Shown one piece after another: positions 46,549-59,015 of a DNA stretch of 64,000 bases (within the stretch, counting starts at the first letter, position 1; every line of letters starts with the position of its first letter). A model generated the notes under the pieces. It worked only from the letters and a program-made list of their open reading frames with translations. It had not been told where the DNA came from and ran no database searches. Location of the stretch: contig NC_073746.1 in NCBI RefSeq assembly GCF_029784135.1, positions 284,839,348-284,903,347 on the forward strand, given 5' to 3'. Source of the stretch: Toxorhynchites rutilus septentrionalis (taxonomy: Eukaryota > Arthropoda > Insecta > Diptera > Culicidae). A program made the translations under genes and the position numbers.

Positions 46549-47530
46549 CACTACAAGATGGCGCCATTTATATGTATATTTTTAAAATCCTATCAATATG
46601 AACATCAAATGAAAGGGTTTGACTAACAGAACACAGTTATTGATGAAAAATGTAAATCCAAGAGGGCGGCCGCTACAAAATGGCTGATTACATATTTTTT
46701 CTAAACCCCATCAATATGTGTATCAAATGAAAGGGATTGACTAGTCGACAGCTATTCATGAAAAATGGAAATTCAAAATGGCCACCACTACAAAATGGCA
46801 CCATATTTTTTTCAAAACCCAATCAATATGGGTATCAAATGAAAGGGCTTAACTAATAGAATACAGTTATTGATGAAAAATATAGATCCAAGATGGTAGC
46901 CACTATAAAATGGCAGATTACGTATTTTGTCAAAATACCATCAATATCAGTATCAAGCGAAAGAGATTGACTAGTAGAACACGGTTATTTATGAAAAATT
47001 CAAATCCAAAATTTTATAGAAATTGTTGAAAGGTTTTATTGTAGAGAGATATACTAATGATACAGTTAATGTACTAAAAACTAAAAATTTAAATATGTAA
47101 AACACACTTTTTAAGTTCAACGGTTTCATTTAGATTAAACATAATAATAATACAGATGACGTACTAGAAATGTAGCTATAAAATAATAAGGCAAGTAGCA
47201 GTTAGTAGTTATCACACCCCTTTCTTCATTAATCTAGTGCCTTAATGAGACTAAAATAAAATCGTGGGACATGTAATGAAACTACTAACTGTAAATAATG
47301 GAAATCTGACGTGGCGTGACGTTACATATTTCATGATTATATTCTACTAGTCAAGCCCTTTCATTTGATATCAATATTGATAAGGTTTGGGAAAAAAATG
47401 GCGTCATTTTGTGCTGGCGGCCAATTTTTCATAAATAACTGTGTTCTACTACTCAAGCCCATTCGTTTGATACCCATATTGATGGGGTTCAGAGAAAATA
47501 TGAAATCCGCCATTTTGGATTTTTAAGATC
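46549..47530. repeat. ~115-bp minisatellite, four direct and two inverted units
   Basis: CACTACAAAATGGC-type cores occur at 46549, 46671, 46787 and 46902. Units share ATCAATATGGGTATCAAATG, AAAGGG and GACTAG...ACAGTTATT. At 47335-47530 two units appear inverted (CATTTGATATCAATATTGAT and GTTTGATACCCATATTGATG). Confidence 0.85.
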
Positions 47531-47663
47531 ATGAAATACGCAGTTTAATAATGGCTGCAGATTAGGGTGTGTTCCAAATTTCAGATCAATCGGTCAACAG
47601 GAAGGGGGATAAATTTCTATTGATGTGGGACAGCGCTACAGTCAAAGTTACAAAGTTACCCAC

Positions 47664-47709
47664 GTACATACAATCGGGTCATATAATCGTATGACCCGAT
47701 TGTATGTAC
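47664..47709. repeat. 46-bp perfect hairpin, 20-bp arms
   Basis: The left arm GTACATACAATCGGGTCATA and the right arm TATGACCCGATTGTATGTAC are exact reverse complements around the 6-nt spacer TAATCG. Confidence 0.97.
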
Positions 47710-48089
47710 TTAAAAATAACAAAAAATGTGTCATATGTGAACAGAAGAGTTAGTTTCCTGGATCGAAAATCTTTGCTCCACACTCCATACTCCATACTGA
47801 GGCTTCTAACATACCCTTATGTAACTCCTTCAATAAGAACTTTAATCGTCAACTTTTGACCGTCCGGATTTAAAATAATTTTCTGAATGTGATTTTTATT
47901 CCGGACAAGAGTTTGTGAAATTCACTTTGATTTTTGATTTTTGACATTTTTTGTTAACAGCTATGTACAATGTTTGACACAATAGTAACCATCAGTCACA
48001 ATAATTCAACATGCAAAAAATGTCATGGTTTTGGCATGATATTGAATGCAATGAAAAAGTGTCCGGATTCAGAAGCATCACTGTATCTA

Positions 48090-48660
48090 CTCAGTAAACG
48101 ATTCTATTCCCTAATCTAAATATGAATTTAGTTTCTTCAATGGAACATTGGGAGTACCTAACATCTGGATTTCGAATCAAGAATCTGAATTGCGAATCAG
48201 AATATGGGCTGAAATCTGGGTTAGGGTCTTTAAGCTGATATAATGAGTTCTGATATTAAGCTGATATAATATAATTAAATTGGAATTGGAATTTAAAATT
48301 CATATCAGAATGGGTAATCTATATTTGGAATCCGAGTTCTGGAATCTGCATTCCGGTGTGAAATTTATTATACTGTTCAGTAGAATAGATAATAAAGAAT
48401 ATTTTTCTAGAATTCGCTGTGTAAATAACATGAGATCTCTACTCAGAATACGATCTATTGTAAATATTAGTATTAGAAGTATTCAGGATCTGGATTCCGA
48501 ATCACGAGTTTGGAATCTGAATCTAGAGGTTGAAATAGAGATCAGATCTGCTGATTTTAAAGCTAAGCTAATGGATTCGGAATCTGCGTCTAAACGAGAT
48601 TGGAATCGGGATTTTAAATCCCTATCAAAATGTGATCTAAATCTGGAATTCTGAGAGTCG
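48090..48660. repeat. Degenerate GAATCTGAATCTGG-type repeats, right block
   Basis: Same texture as 45480-45890. The 124-codon + strand ORF at 48280 is compositionally biased by these repeats and is not regarded as a gene. Confidence 0.5.
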
Positions 48661-49129
48661 ATGTTGGAATTTTTTATTCTGTTCATATGATATAAAATAT
48701 TTTTATTGAATTGCAAATCTAAAACATGGGTCCAATATTTCTGAGGTTGTTAGCTCCGTTATTTAGATTATTTTTTATTTCGTTATTTGGATCTTTCAAA
48801 TAAATTTCCCAAATCTATACATTTTTTTATGTGTTATGCATTTATTTCTACACAGCTGGTATCTCTGCCATAACTTTAGGAACTCTAGAGCGAGAATCGT
48901 GTAAATGTGATCTTCTGTGTATAATATAAGAAAAAATAAAGTGGCGACAAATCATATAATATAATAATATCAGCAAATCTCGAGATTATGCTTTCTCTTT
49001 TATTCTCATTTCTTCGTGCCGAATGGCATAAATGTTTTCGATGCAAATAACTGTTATTCTTAACAGCTGAGACGATATCGAGGTTCAAGGAATTTCTTTT
49101 TAGCATCTCAAAACTGATATGAAGCAACA
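48661..49129. other. AT-rich DNA, nothing recognised
   Basis: No feature seen. Confidence 0.3.
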
Positions 49130-51250
49130 ATACAGTTGTGCCAGTTTCTTGCTAACAATACAATAATTATCTTCCGAGACTGCTCAATCAAAATTCCACG
49201 TTATTCATACGCAAGGCGATTAATCGATTTGCTCATAATATCTAACGGGCTCATTGTCCAGTCAATCATCGGTGGCTACTTCTTATTAATCAAACCAATT
49301 TCTCCAATCAACGACTCTGGACCACGTGCATTAGGTTCGTTAGCTAGAATGCACTCGCTCTTGGTAGTGAACCGCTGCGAATCCGTAAGCAGCTTCAACT
49401 TAATGCCGCTGATTGAGTATAGCACTTACGGTATGGCTGGGGTAATTGATGGGGAGTCGTCATTCAAATCGCTATAGTTCTACATTAGCTGTTCGAACCA
49501 AGACCCAGTATGAAACCGCTAGGTTCCTGGATTTGTGCGTGAGTAAAAGTGAGAGACGCTTAATGGAATTGATGGTAATTTGAGATGAAATTCACATTAC
49601 ATCTTTTTCTTCATCTTCGGTGGGTCTGCGCAAAGTGCCTGTTTTCGCTATCTATAACACCCTTCTCTCTATCTTCCGTCCGATGCTCGTGGGTGAAGCT
49701 ATAATTGAATCCACAAATGGTTGCCTTTCCTCGGCCTTAGTCAATGCGCAAGCCACCAACGCGGTTCATAAATGTATAACTAATAACATTCCAATCTCAT
49801 AAAAAGAGTTAAACATCGTGAATTAATTTCTATGTGTGCCCATGTATACATTTTAAGTTATTAGAGCTGAAAGTTGGAGTCGGGGAAATTCGCGCGCGCG
49901 CCTCTCAGTGTCGGCGGATGTATTACGGCAGCCCAGCGAATCTAAGATGATCCACGCGAATCTTCCACAACTGCTGGCTCGGGCCACTTTCGTTAATTGT
50001 TTTTCACTCCTCGTTGGCGGATTTCGATTGTCGGACGCTCTGTGGTACGCACGTGGGAGTTGCGACGTTCAGCTCGAGGAAAAAGATATCATAAATTTAT
50101 TAAAAATCCATCTCGGCCGGAAACATTATGAGTGAGAAAGGGTACGTGTGTCAGTGTTGGCCAAATTGAGACCCAATGGATCGATTCGATCTGTACGAAT
50201 TCTATCGCATGACGAGTGACGCGAGATTCTGCGCTGTGTTGGTTGAACGTGTACAGTTATTAACCAATTGAAATAGTAATTTGATAATTAAGCTAAAGGG
50301 AATTATCTTTCGTTTTGTACAATATGGTACATAAATCTTGATTTCAACTTGACACATCAAGTTTCCTTTCAGTTTCCATGACTTATAAGAAGATATTCCT
50401 CTCAATATATGGTCGCAACCAAATATAGCGACACAATCAATCGGCCATCGTCATGCGCTGCGAAACTCGTTTCCCTACCAGCTGGGTCCCGATGCGTGTT
50501 GATAGACTTCAATTCGCTGCATCATCGCTACAAGCAGAGCACTTGCTGATTATCTCGTCCACATCTGTCATCCCAAATCTAAACAAAGCGTGAAGCAGCA
50601 GCGGCCACCGCCATCAGCAGTTGACTTACGGAGCCCGCAATCAAGATGGTAGGCACGAGCCGTTTCAAATTAACACATATTCTGTCACTTCCGTCATCTT
50701 CGCGACATGGCCACAAGCCACTTATATCGAAGTCATCTATTTTTCCCACCAAGCGATGATTTTAAAACAGCCAGAGCATCCAGCCCCATGATCAGAGCGG
50801 AGATGCACTTAATTTCGATCCAGATAAGGGCCAACTTCAATCAATCTCAGTGCGGATGCGTGGCTTTCTTTCTGTCGTTCTTTCGCGCGTCCCAGGTTTC
50901 GTGCGCAATCAGTCATCGAAAGTTATCTAAGCGCAAGCTTCGTGCGCTTCATTGATACACGATCTGCGATAGTTTTTTTTTTCAATTTCGCAACATATGG
51001 GGTAGGGAACTCTGGTCTTCGTCGTTTTTGTTTTTGTCTTTGGTGCGTATGCGAGCGTGACGAATTAGGCCTAATTTGTACGATTGGTTCGACGAGTGTC
51101 GATCTCCCGGAGTTTTTTCTAGGGGGATCCTGCTAGGAAACACACACGTTGAATCCGAATGTTTTGATTGAAATCAACGATAAACACAGTTGGATGAATC
51201 CATTAGAAAGTGGCACAGTGCTGTTTTTTGCTGTTGGTGTCCTGTCGCGA
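49130..51250. other. Single-copy, GC-richer island, no gene recognised
   Basis: This is not repeated in the window. The 113-codon ORF at 49136-49477 and others lack domains. A pyrimidine tract ending CGCGCGTCCCAG at 50894 resembles a + strand acceptor, but no coding frame follows convincingly. A CG-alternating run lies at 49891-49902. Confidence 0.4.
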
Positions 51251-52202
51251 ATTTAGATTTTTTGAGCGTATATTTGACAGTGATATTTTGCTTTTACTAC
51301 TAATGAAGACACCATCAATCGTTTCCCCTTCAAATATGTGCCTTAGGTATGATACGAATATGGCTAAATAAGGTTTTTCAAATCTGGTTTAAGATAGTAG
51401 TGGTTTTTTTACGCTTCGGTTGCTCTGAATTTTATTAAAAATTATTTCAATTGACTGATCTTCATGACTGATGGACTACCTTTTTGACGTTTTCAAAATA
51501 AAATCCCATAACTGAGATGTACCTACACCAAAAATGAGTTGTTAGCACATATTTTGACATTCTGACTTATAACATTAAACGAGCTTAAAAATAACAAAAA
51601 ATGTGCCACCCTTACATACTGATACAGCATTTGTATAATATATATGCCATAGCAATATAAGAGCAATATGAGAGAGCGAATCGAGAGATACTTTGCAAAT
51701 AAACACGCATTAAGCCTTTTCGCATACTTTGCCACATACACGGCCCCCGACTGAAAATGATATAGGTTCACGTTTATGCTCTCTAAGAGTAAAATGAGAA
51801 AACATCTTCCATAAATTCTTTTGAGATCCAACTTTATTTTATAATGTGGTGCAACGCATCCGTTGCTATGTGGATAGCGCAGTCCAGCCGGCCTTGGTTC
51901 GATTCCTGTTTGGCATTGTTTGGACTTTTTTTTGGTACCACTCCAAGCTGACGTTCAATCTATGAGAAAGCGGGGTCTGCTCCCATACACACAAACATTT
52001 TAAAACTCTTGAAAAAAGGCGCTTTTATTTGTTCATTTGACCTTTCAGCACACGAACAAGCATTTTTTTTCTGTCGAAAATGATATGTTTTCTGCCAACG
52101 CTAGTTTGGGTGTAGGTTTTTGAACGTATGAGAAAATTCCAATTACGACTCTAGGTGAATAGGCCTAGCTTGTTATATATTGTTATATACCTATTCATAC
52201 CA
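51251..52202. other. AT-rich DNA with a tRNA-like B box
   Basis: At 51848-51925 + strand, TGGATAGCGCAG followed ~20 bp later by TTGGTTCGATTCCTG resembles compressed A and B boxes. The spacing is too short for a tRNA, so it may be a decayed SINE head. Otherwise nothing is recognised. Confidence 0.3.
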
Positions 52203-54347
52203 AACCGGTCATTTTGACCGGTGTGATGTTTAATTGTCTAAATATAAAAAAATGATTTTTTTTTAATAAAATATATTTCATTCTAATATTGCAAGTACAT
52301 GATACATACATCTATTTGCATAAAATATAGTATTTGAATTTGCATTTTTATTTAAATATACACTCGATAAAAACTTAAGTGAAACAGAGCGCAAAGTGCA
52401 AAGTGCAAAGTTGTAGCTTCTTGAAAAATCAATGTATGAAGATGGGATGCATATCATTTTGAAGCTTAAACTTTCTTTCTTTCTTGGAATATATTATGGA
52501 CACATTTTTATTTGGGTGTATGTAGATGTAGTGAACAAAAATATCAGAAAGTAATAAAAAATCGATTTCTTTCTGTTATTTCAAACTTTTTGTAGAATAA
52601 CACTTTTTTTTGCAAATTAACTCAATAACAAATCCAATTAACCTTATTGAACAACTTTCATTTGATTCCTATAACGTTCATGAAGGACCTTTACATACAA
52701 AGATATTTTTGTTTGAATGAAAAGTTACAAAAGTTCGTAAATATTGCAGTAAATTTGAATATTAGCAGGTAAATTTTTAACATAATTTTAATAACAATAA
52801 ACTCCTGTGAACATTTCAAATTGATATGTTCAACTGTTTTTTCTAGCTGATCGATCAAAGTTTGGAGTAAATTAGAGCAACACTTCATCGCACACTGTAC
52901 CAAAATTACAAAATGCTATGCGTTCCCTCCAAATGAACGATTCGTAACTTCCGTTTTCATGCGTTTGTAGGTATGACGATTGTAAGGAGTGATGATACTC
53001 ACACATACACTTAAGTATTCTCACATATACACACACTCCACCCCTTCACTTATTGCTTTGATTTATATCCTTCCTGGAGTGCATTCAGGCTTTTGTACAG
53101 ATAGTTCCATCAGCAGAAATTTCAGTCTGTTGATGATAATTCTCATCCGAAGATGAGGACAGTATCAGCATTCTTCTTGGTCTACGTAAATTGATTCTCT
53201 TTACTATTGCTCTCTGAGGAAACAAACATTTTTTCTTATTATTGATCATCTATATTTCAGATAAAAGTCAAATTTCAGAATTTAATTTCATAAATATCTT
53301 GATCGATATCACACAAGTCTTCTCTTGAATCTGTTACGTCTCCTAAGACTCTAGATATGTTCAGGCGTTTCGTCATTTTTGGTTTAAGTTTTTTAACTAG
53401 ATAAAAATATATATTTAGAATATTGTTATTTTTTCTCCTCAATATAAAACAAATATTCACAACTTACTCACACTGCAAACTACTTTAACTGTAATTTTTT
53501 TTAAATCAACCCAATTGTCCACAATATTGTGAGTATTTCAACTGCACAAATTCCAATATTACCTATTTCTACCGCATACAACAACTGTCAACCCTTTGCG
53601 GTCGTATTAAATATGGACATGGGTGTCTTACTGGTCGGAATTATTTTTCCTTGAAAAACCAGTGATACGTGCAAGATTATGAAAAATAAACATTTTTTAA
53701 TTTTTGTTTTTGTGAACTATATATCTGTATTCACTTAACAATTTGTTTTAATGAGATGTTTTTATATAAAAATTAAATTATATTTTATTATACGTTTTCG
53801 TGTGAAATCTTTCGAAACAGTCTCCGAGAGTAAATCATTTGAAGTATGATCAATACATAATTTTATTTTTATTATCTGTTGAATATGAGACACTGTTGCC
53901 ACTGATGCAATAGATGTGTAATTAATGCCAGCAATGTGTATCCGAAAAGATCAGCTATTTTCACTTTTAACAAAGATTTTTAACATGAGATTATTCAGAT
54001 GATTTAAGACACTTCTTCGTATCCGAAATGATCAGAACTTTTCACTTTAGATGAACAAAGATTTTGTCGCTTGACACACTTATGCTATTTTTCAAATAAC
54101 ATTAGACATTTATGCAAACAGTAGTTCTGATGCTTATGACAAACTTTTCCATCACAGCAAGTGTTACAATGGCTAAATTCTGCTGTTATGATTTTTGTCC
54201 CACAGTCCTATGTATTCAACGAACTGTGCGTTGTCTTGTGTGGGTGACTACTTCGTTTGATACAGAGTACCGTTATCTATTACTTATAGGACCACCGTAT
54301 TGATTCGTGAACACGTTCACTAGACATCAAGCTTCGTTTAGGAAAAA
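52203..54347. other. Very AT-rich intergenic DNA
   Basis: It begins with the palindrome ACCGGTCATTTTGACCGGT (52204). CCCTTTGCGGTCGTAT at 53594 resembles piggyBac-type MITE ends, without a partner. There is no gene. Confidence 0.35.
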
Positions 54348-54362
54348 CATAAACTGATACTT

Positions 54363-54859
54363 TTTTTCCCATTTATTTATTTATTAGGCTCATTAGCATT
54401 TTAGCTGTAACAGAGCCGAGTTTTAATCGTGTACATGTACATATGTTTATGTTCCTATAAATTGTAAATTACACAGTAGCCGTTTTTAGGCGTTAGGTTT
54501 TTCTGTTCCATTACATTATGGTAAATTACACAGTAGTAGCCATTTAGGCGTAAGGGTATTCTATCTGTTTTTCCATTGTTCAGCAGACCGGACAGCGGAG
54601 ACAGTTGATATTGATCATTGTTGGGTTATTTATAGAACAGTAGCCAGTAGCCAGTAGCCAGTGTTTCTTGCAGAGCAGAGCAGTTGTATGGATGAATCGA
54701 TCTTATTTCGACCGTGGATCGATCTCCATCGCTGATGATGGTTGCTTGGACGTAGTTATTTTATAACAACACAAAGATGGTCAATTGAGGGTCCTGAGTT
54801 TGAACTCACGATCGATCGCTTAGTAATCGAACGCGTAACCAAGTGGCTACGTAGACCCC
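54363..54859 (-). mobile_element. SINE1, full-length, with 14-15 bp target duplication
   Basis: CATAAACTGATACTT occurs at 54348-54362 and again at 54860-54874. On the minus strand the head has an A-box-like TAGCCACTTGG and a B-box-like GAGTTCAAACTC, then a ~400-bp body, then AAAATGCTAATGAGCC and an (AATA)n tail. It encodes no protein and would rely on LINE machinery. The intact duplication suggests a recent insertion. Other copies are at 13402, 17870 and 61400. Confidence 0.85.
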
Positions 54860-54874
54860 CATAAACTGATACTT

Positions 54875-55407
54875 GGTTGAGAAAAATATAAGATTTGCAA
54901 GGGGTCTTGCTGTGGTGGCTGAGAGCAGACAAACGACCACAAAGAGTTAAATAGGTTGGATGAGATAACGTGGTAAAGTCCGGAATTATGCAGAAGAAGA
55001 CAAGGAGTCATCATATATCATTTTCAAACACAAGTTTAAACAGTTAAGATCTACATAAATATAAGCCTAGGTAAAATAAATCTATGCCTACAGAAATATT
55101 TTATAGATAAAACTAGCATTTTATCCTTCGTTGCCATGTTGTCCGGAACTTTGTTTGTAATAACTTTATAGCTCGATGATGTATTTTGAGCTTTCTGTGG
55201 CCTTGAGTTCTCTCTTGGGAAGTTCGTTAGCTGCTGTAGTGAATTGATCACATTGGGTGCTAAGTTCGGCTTCTGTAGAAAAAAGGGAAAGGAGAATGGG
55301 CAAGTGCATTCGAGGAAATATCATGATCGCGACTACTCAAGCTATCATAATCTGATATGCGTGAGTATAAACTTTAGATCTTCTAAATCAGCAGCCAGTT
55401 AAATTCA
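54875..55407 (-). other. Probable LINE 3' UTR and flank
   Basis: Read on the minus strand, this follows the LINE remnant at 55408-55563. No domain is visible in it. Confidence 0.3.
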
Positions 55408-55563
55408 TTAGTTGCATTTTTTACATAACCAAACAACACGCTCGATATTATGACATCCTGGACCACAATTACATAAATTGTTAGTAGCAAGACCTACACG
55501 ATAAAAACGTGAATTGACCACTAATTGATTGGGTAACATACAATACAATAACTGATAAATGCC
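55408..55563 (-). pseudogene. Non-LTR retrotransposon C-terminal remnant (I/Loa-like)
   Basis: The minus strand reads NSRFYRVGLATNNLCNCGPG, then CHNIERVVWLCKKCN and a stop. The pattern N-x-L-x-RxGL-xx-NLC-x-CG-x-G-x-x-DIEHVVWxC is typical of the cysteine-rich segment after the RT/RNase H region in I-group LINEs. Everything upstream is lost. Confidence 0.5.
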
Positions 55564-56285
55564 TATTATCGATAAATGGAGAATAATTCATTGTACGCAT
55601 CAACTCACATTGTGAGCAGACGCCCGAATGTAGGAAAAAAGAATGCTCAATGCTTCGGAGAAGAAAGCGAGTGGTTAGTGCAATCGATAGAAAACATACC
55701 CATTTTAATCGTCAATTTGTTAACATTTGTTTACTATATTCACTGTTCATGTTTTAAGCAACAACAAAATGCTGGATAAATTTCCTGTCTAATGGTATAT
55801 AACACAACATATGTCGCCATAACGATGTTGAGTAATATGCGTTTGAAAACTTTTAATAAATCGTTACTTTTTTCGTAGAGTTACCCCCTATATGGAAATC
55901 AAAGACATAGCCCTATGTCAAAAGTTAAACACGAAATCTTGCGAACAAATTATATAACCGGTCATTTTTGACCGGTAGCTAGTTCTAGTGTTAAACACGT
56001 TTGGAAGAAAAATAATGCCTGAATCTATGCACGAGTGTCAAATTTACCCACACCAGGTGACCACTTTATCCCCACACTAAAAATGTTAAATTTTTAAAAT
56101 ATTATTCATGACGAATTAAAAATTTAAAAATATTATTCATGACGAATAATAATTATTTTTACATGCTTTTTTGATACATGCACCTGACGCAGACTGAGAC
56201 ACATTAAAACTGACACTGACTGTTCAAATCCGTTGCTTCGTTCTTGAGTTAAATCGTGAGGAACGGACCAAATCATTTTTATTTA
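55564..56285. other. AT-rich DNA with a CCGGTCA palindrome
   Basis: ACCGGTCATTTTTGACCGGT at 55957-55976 is nearly identical to the palindrome at 52204. Other parts are featureless. Confidence 0.35.
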
Positions 56286-56287
56286 TA

Positions 56288-56713
56288 CAGAGTAACTTCG
56301 ATATGACGTACCCTCAATATAACGTCACTCGATATAACGTACATTTTATCTCGATATAACGTACACATGTTCAATGTGTAAAGCATATTTTCCGTAATAG
56401 GTACTGAGAGTTTCATGTCAATCTCACAGATTCAACAAAGGTCTGTACTTTTAACCAATTTCGAAATACAACTGGTTTTATGATTCCGGATCCTAAATGA
56501 ATCAATAGCATGAAGGGGAACATCGGGAGAAAGGTTGGCTTCATCTTTTAGTTGAACTTTTTCATCATTATTTATTTACCTCACCCAAACAACAACACAA
56601 AAAAGTAATATAAGCTATGTTCCTGAGTTCTTTATTTTGCTTCGATGTAATGTACAATTCGATACAACGTACAATATTGAAATAGAAATGTACGTTATAT
56701 CGAAGTTAACCTG
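56288..56713. mobile_element. pogo-type MITE, 426 bp
   Basis: The left end CAGAGTAACTTCGATATGAC and the inverted right end CAGGTTAACTTCGATATAAC continue to GTACRT. TA flanks both sides (56286-56287, 56714-56715). GATATAACGTAC or close variants recur at 56302, 56331, 56354, 56659 and 56690. CAG-ends followed by TTCGATATAACG are typical of pogo/Tigger families. It is non-coding. Confidence 0.78.
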
Positions 56714-56715
56714 TA

Positions 56716-57300
56716 TATCATGAATCAATCATTCTCAACTGATTCTGCGGAATCGCGCAAACTATCTACTCTTTTCAGGGCCACCACAAATTGTACTAAA
56801 TAGTTATTGCAATATCGATATATTTTTCAGTAATATCCGAAGTGATAAATGAAAAAATTGAATCGTAATCTTACGTCAACAATGCGGTCGCGTCCTGGGC
56901 ACAATTCCTTATCATTTTTCAACACTACTTTGATGAAATGGAACGAAATGGAACTTTCGCAAGCAAAATGAAACTGATGATAATAACGAATATATATTTT
57001 TCCAGTCCATTTAAATTTTCATCGCTATATGAACTAAATTTTTATTTCCTAATGAATTCAGTTTAAATTTTTTCCTCAATGTTGAATACACTTTAAAAAT
57101 AAGGAAAATATATTTCCTATTGACACAATACCACCATACAAGAAGATCTTTAAAATTGTTAAAATCAGTTGTTTTCATGTAACGATGAGACAACACTCTG
57201 GCTGGGTCAAGAAAGCTCAACGCGAGCATCCATCTCGACAAAGGTCTGCCAGGAGAAACCTCTTCGAGATCTGCTAACATCTAAATAAATTACAGTTATG
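56716..57300. other. AT-rich DNA, nothing confirmed
   Basis: The minus ORF 57280-57011 (89 codons) has no domain that I can name. Confidence 0.3.
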
Positions 57301-58600
57301 GTCAGCTCCAGTCACATATACTCTCACTAGTATCAGGAAGTAAACGTAAGTAGTTATTTTGCATTTCACTCCTCCGTTTTTGTTATTACCATTAAATGGA
57401 GACTGGCAGCCGAACGGCGGAGAGAATCTACCTTTAAATGGTAATTTCATTTTCGCAGACCAAATAGGAAATGTTTTACATCTGGTGTGACGTACATCGA
57501 TTTCCTCCGGGCCCTGAAACCGTTCACTATGTCATTTTAGAAAGCATCACGCCGCTCTCAAAGTCGGAACATGGTCTCGTTTTAGTCTTTCCTACAACCC
57601 CGTAGGGCTACTGAGTGTCAAAATTGGTTCCGATCACTTGGTTAGTGGCGCCCGAATAGATTACGACTGTGAAATTGCTGCTGCTAGTAGTGTCTAATGT
57701 CTAAATGCAAGTTACGAGAACCGTGGCATCGATGTTACATCATAGCTATCTCCCGCAAGATAACATACCGTCAAAACATAAGCTCTCCCGTCTAGTCGTG
57801 TGATTTGGCGCAAGAATATGGGTGCGCAACACGCATTCAAATCAGATATGCACGGTGGCTCAGAGCCTGGCGAAAGTAAATCAAATCTTTGTGCAGAGTG
57901 TTATTTGCGTGGAAAGAGAAATATTACAACGCGAAATAGGTTGCGACCCCCGAAACCGTTGCGTCACATCGATGATGGATGATGGTTACACAAAAAAGTC
58001 TTAAAAACACATAGCTTAGCTGTGGTATGACCCTGCGCAGTTACCGCCTGGTCGATGACCGAAGCAATGCGTGATATGAAAAAGAGTGAGTGTTACACAA
58101 CAGGGTTCAACTCCAGATTAACGATTCACTATCCACTTCATTACCATTAGAACGTGAGAGATGAAGTCAATAAAATTGCTTATCTCGAAGCACTCATCAT
58201 AAAGCATAGCACTCGGGCTCGCTTACACGGCTGGTCCATTTGGCATGGACGAATAAAATTTAACATTTTCATTAGCTTCATCATCATCATCATCACATTA
58301 TAATCAGATTGAAATCGATATCGTTGGGATGTGAATAAAAACATTTGTAGGGGAAGGTGGTCCTGACCCAACCCTCTAAATTGCAATGACCACGAGGCAC
58401 CTAAAATGATTGTTTTTATTTGGAAATTGAAAAGTATTAGTATGATGTAAGAAAATGGGTGATCCTAAACCGACCCCCTATTTCTTGCAGTGAATCTACT
58501 GCCAATCGTCCGAAAAATTACGTTCAACTTAAACTATATCGAATATAATCATGTTTCGACTTCCGGCATGTTGACAGTGGCATTGAAAAATCTAAAATAA
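57301..58600. other. Single-copy DNA, no gene recognised
   Basis: Mixed composition, with a CAT trinucleotide tract at 58273-58295. ATTACCATTAAATGGAGACT at 57386 has an inverted echo, TTTAAATGGTAATTTC, at 57433, a small stem. No domain-bearing ORF is present. Confidence 0.35.
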
Positions 58601-58639
58601 TACAGAAAGGTGGTGGTGGAATACCGTATTCCGTGTAGA

Positions 58640-59015
58640 TGGCGACTTCCGGTGTGTTGAAAACGGTCATAACGAACCGAAAATGGTATGGAATAATACA
58701 ATGCGATCGAGAATGATAGTGTTAGTATATATTCATGGAAAATGCAAAGATAGTGTTATAGTTTTAGAGAAGAAGATAGTATTAGACCGAAATGGATATA
58801 TTGTTAGAGTGGGACGGACATAGTTTCAGAACGACCCGTTTGGTGTCAAACATAAAAAGTTTTAGAGCGAGAGCGAGTTGTCAGAATGAGAGGAGAGTGG
58901 AAGTAGTAAAAGCGTGATACCGGAATAGTATTAGAGTGTGGCAAAGATAGTGTTAGATAATTAGAGAGATAGGGAGATAATTTTAGAGCGAAATGGAGAT
59001 AGTGTTCAAGAATTT
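58640..59015 (+). repeat. Degenerate GATAGTGTTAGA-type repeats
   Basis: AGATAGTGTTAG/AGATAGTATTAGA cores recur irregularly at about 58713, 58749, 58777, 58931 and 58999, interspersed with AGAGCGAAATGGA. This is an old minisatellite. Confidence 0.55.

Larger units (their letters stand above)
46132..48083. mobile_element. pogo-like TIR element, 1.95 kb, non-autonomous
   Basis: The left end CAGTAATGCATCGAAATCCG and the inverted right end CAGTGATGCTTCTGAATCCG are followed by GACGC and GACAC. TA is present at both edges (46130-46131, 48084-48085). The motif AAATCCGGACAC recurs at about 46334 and 46371, with related GTCCGGATTTAAA at 47869. CAGTGxTGC ends with TA duplications fit the pogo/Tigger group by inference. 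No transposase is found. The interior holds a minisatellite, another transposon end (46446) and a long hairpin. Confidence 0.72.

Noticed and set aside
46549..47015. CRISPR-like spaced repeats
   Set aside because: The repeated unit is the whole ~115 bp with no unique spacers, so it is a minisatellite inside a transposon.
48280..48654. 124-codon + strand ORF
   Set aside because: It is composed of the degenerate GAATCT repeat texture, with biased residues and no domain.
49136..49477. 113-codon + strand ORF in a unique island
   Set aside because: It contains no known motif and codon texture is not convincing. It is retained only as part of the island description.
51848..51925. Possible tRNA gene
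   Set aside because: The A and B boxes are too close together and no acceptor stem forms.
57011..57280. 89-codon minus ORF considered as a LINE tail
   Set aside because: A loose resemblance only. No cysteine-rich or RT motif could be identified.
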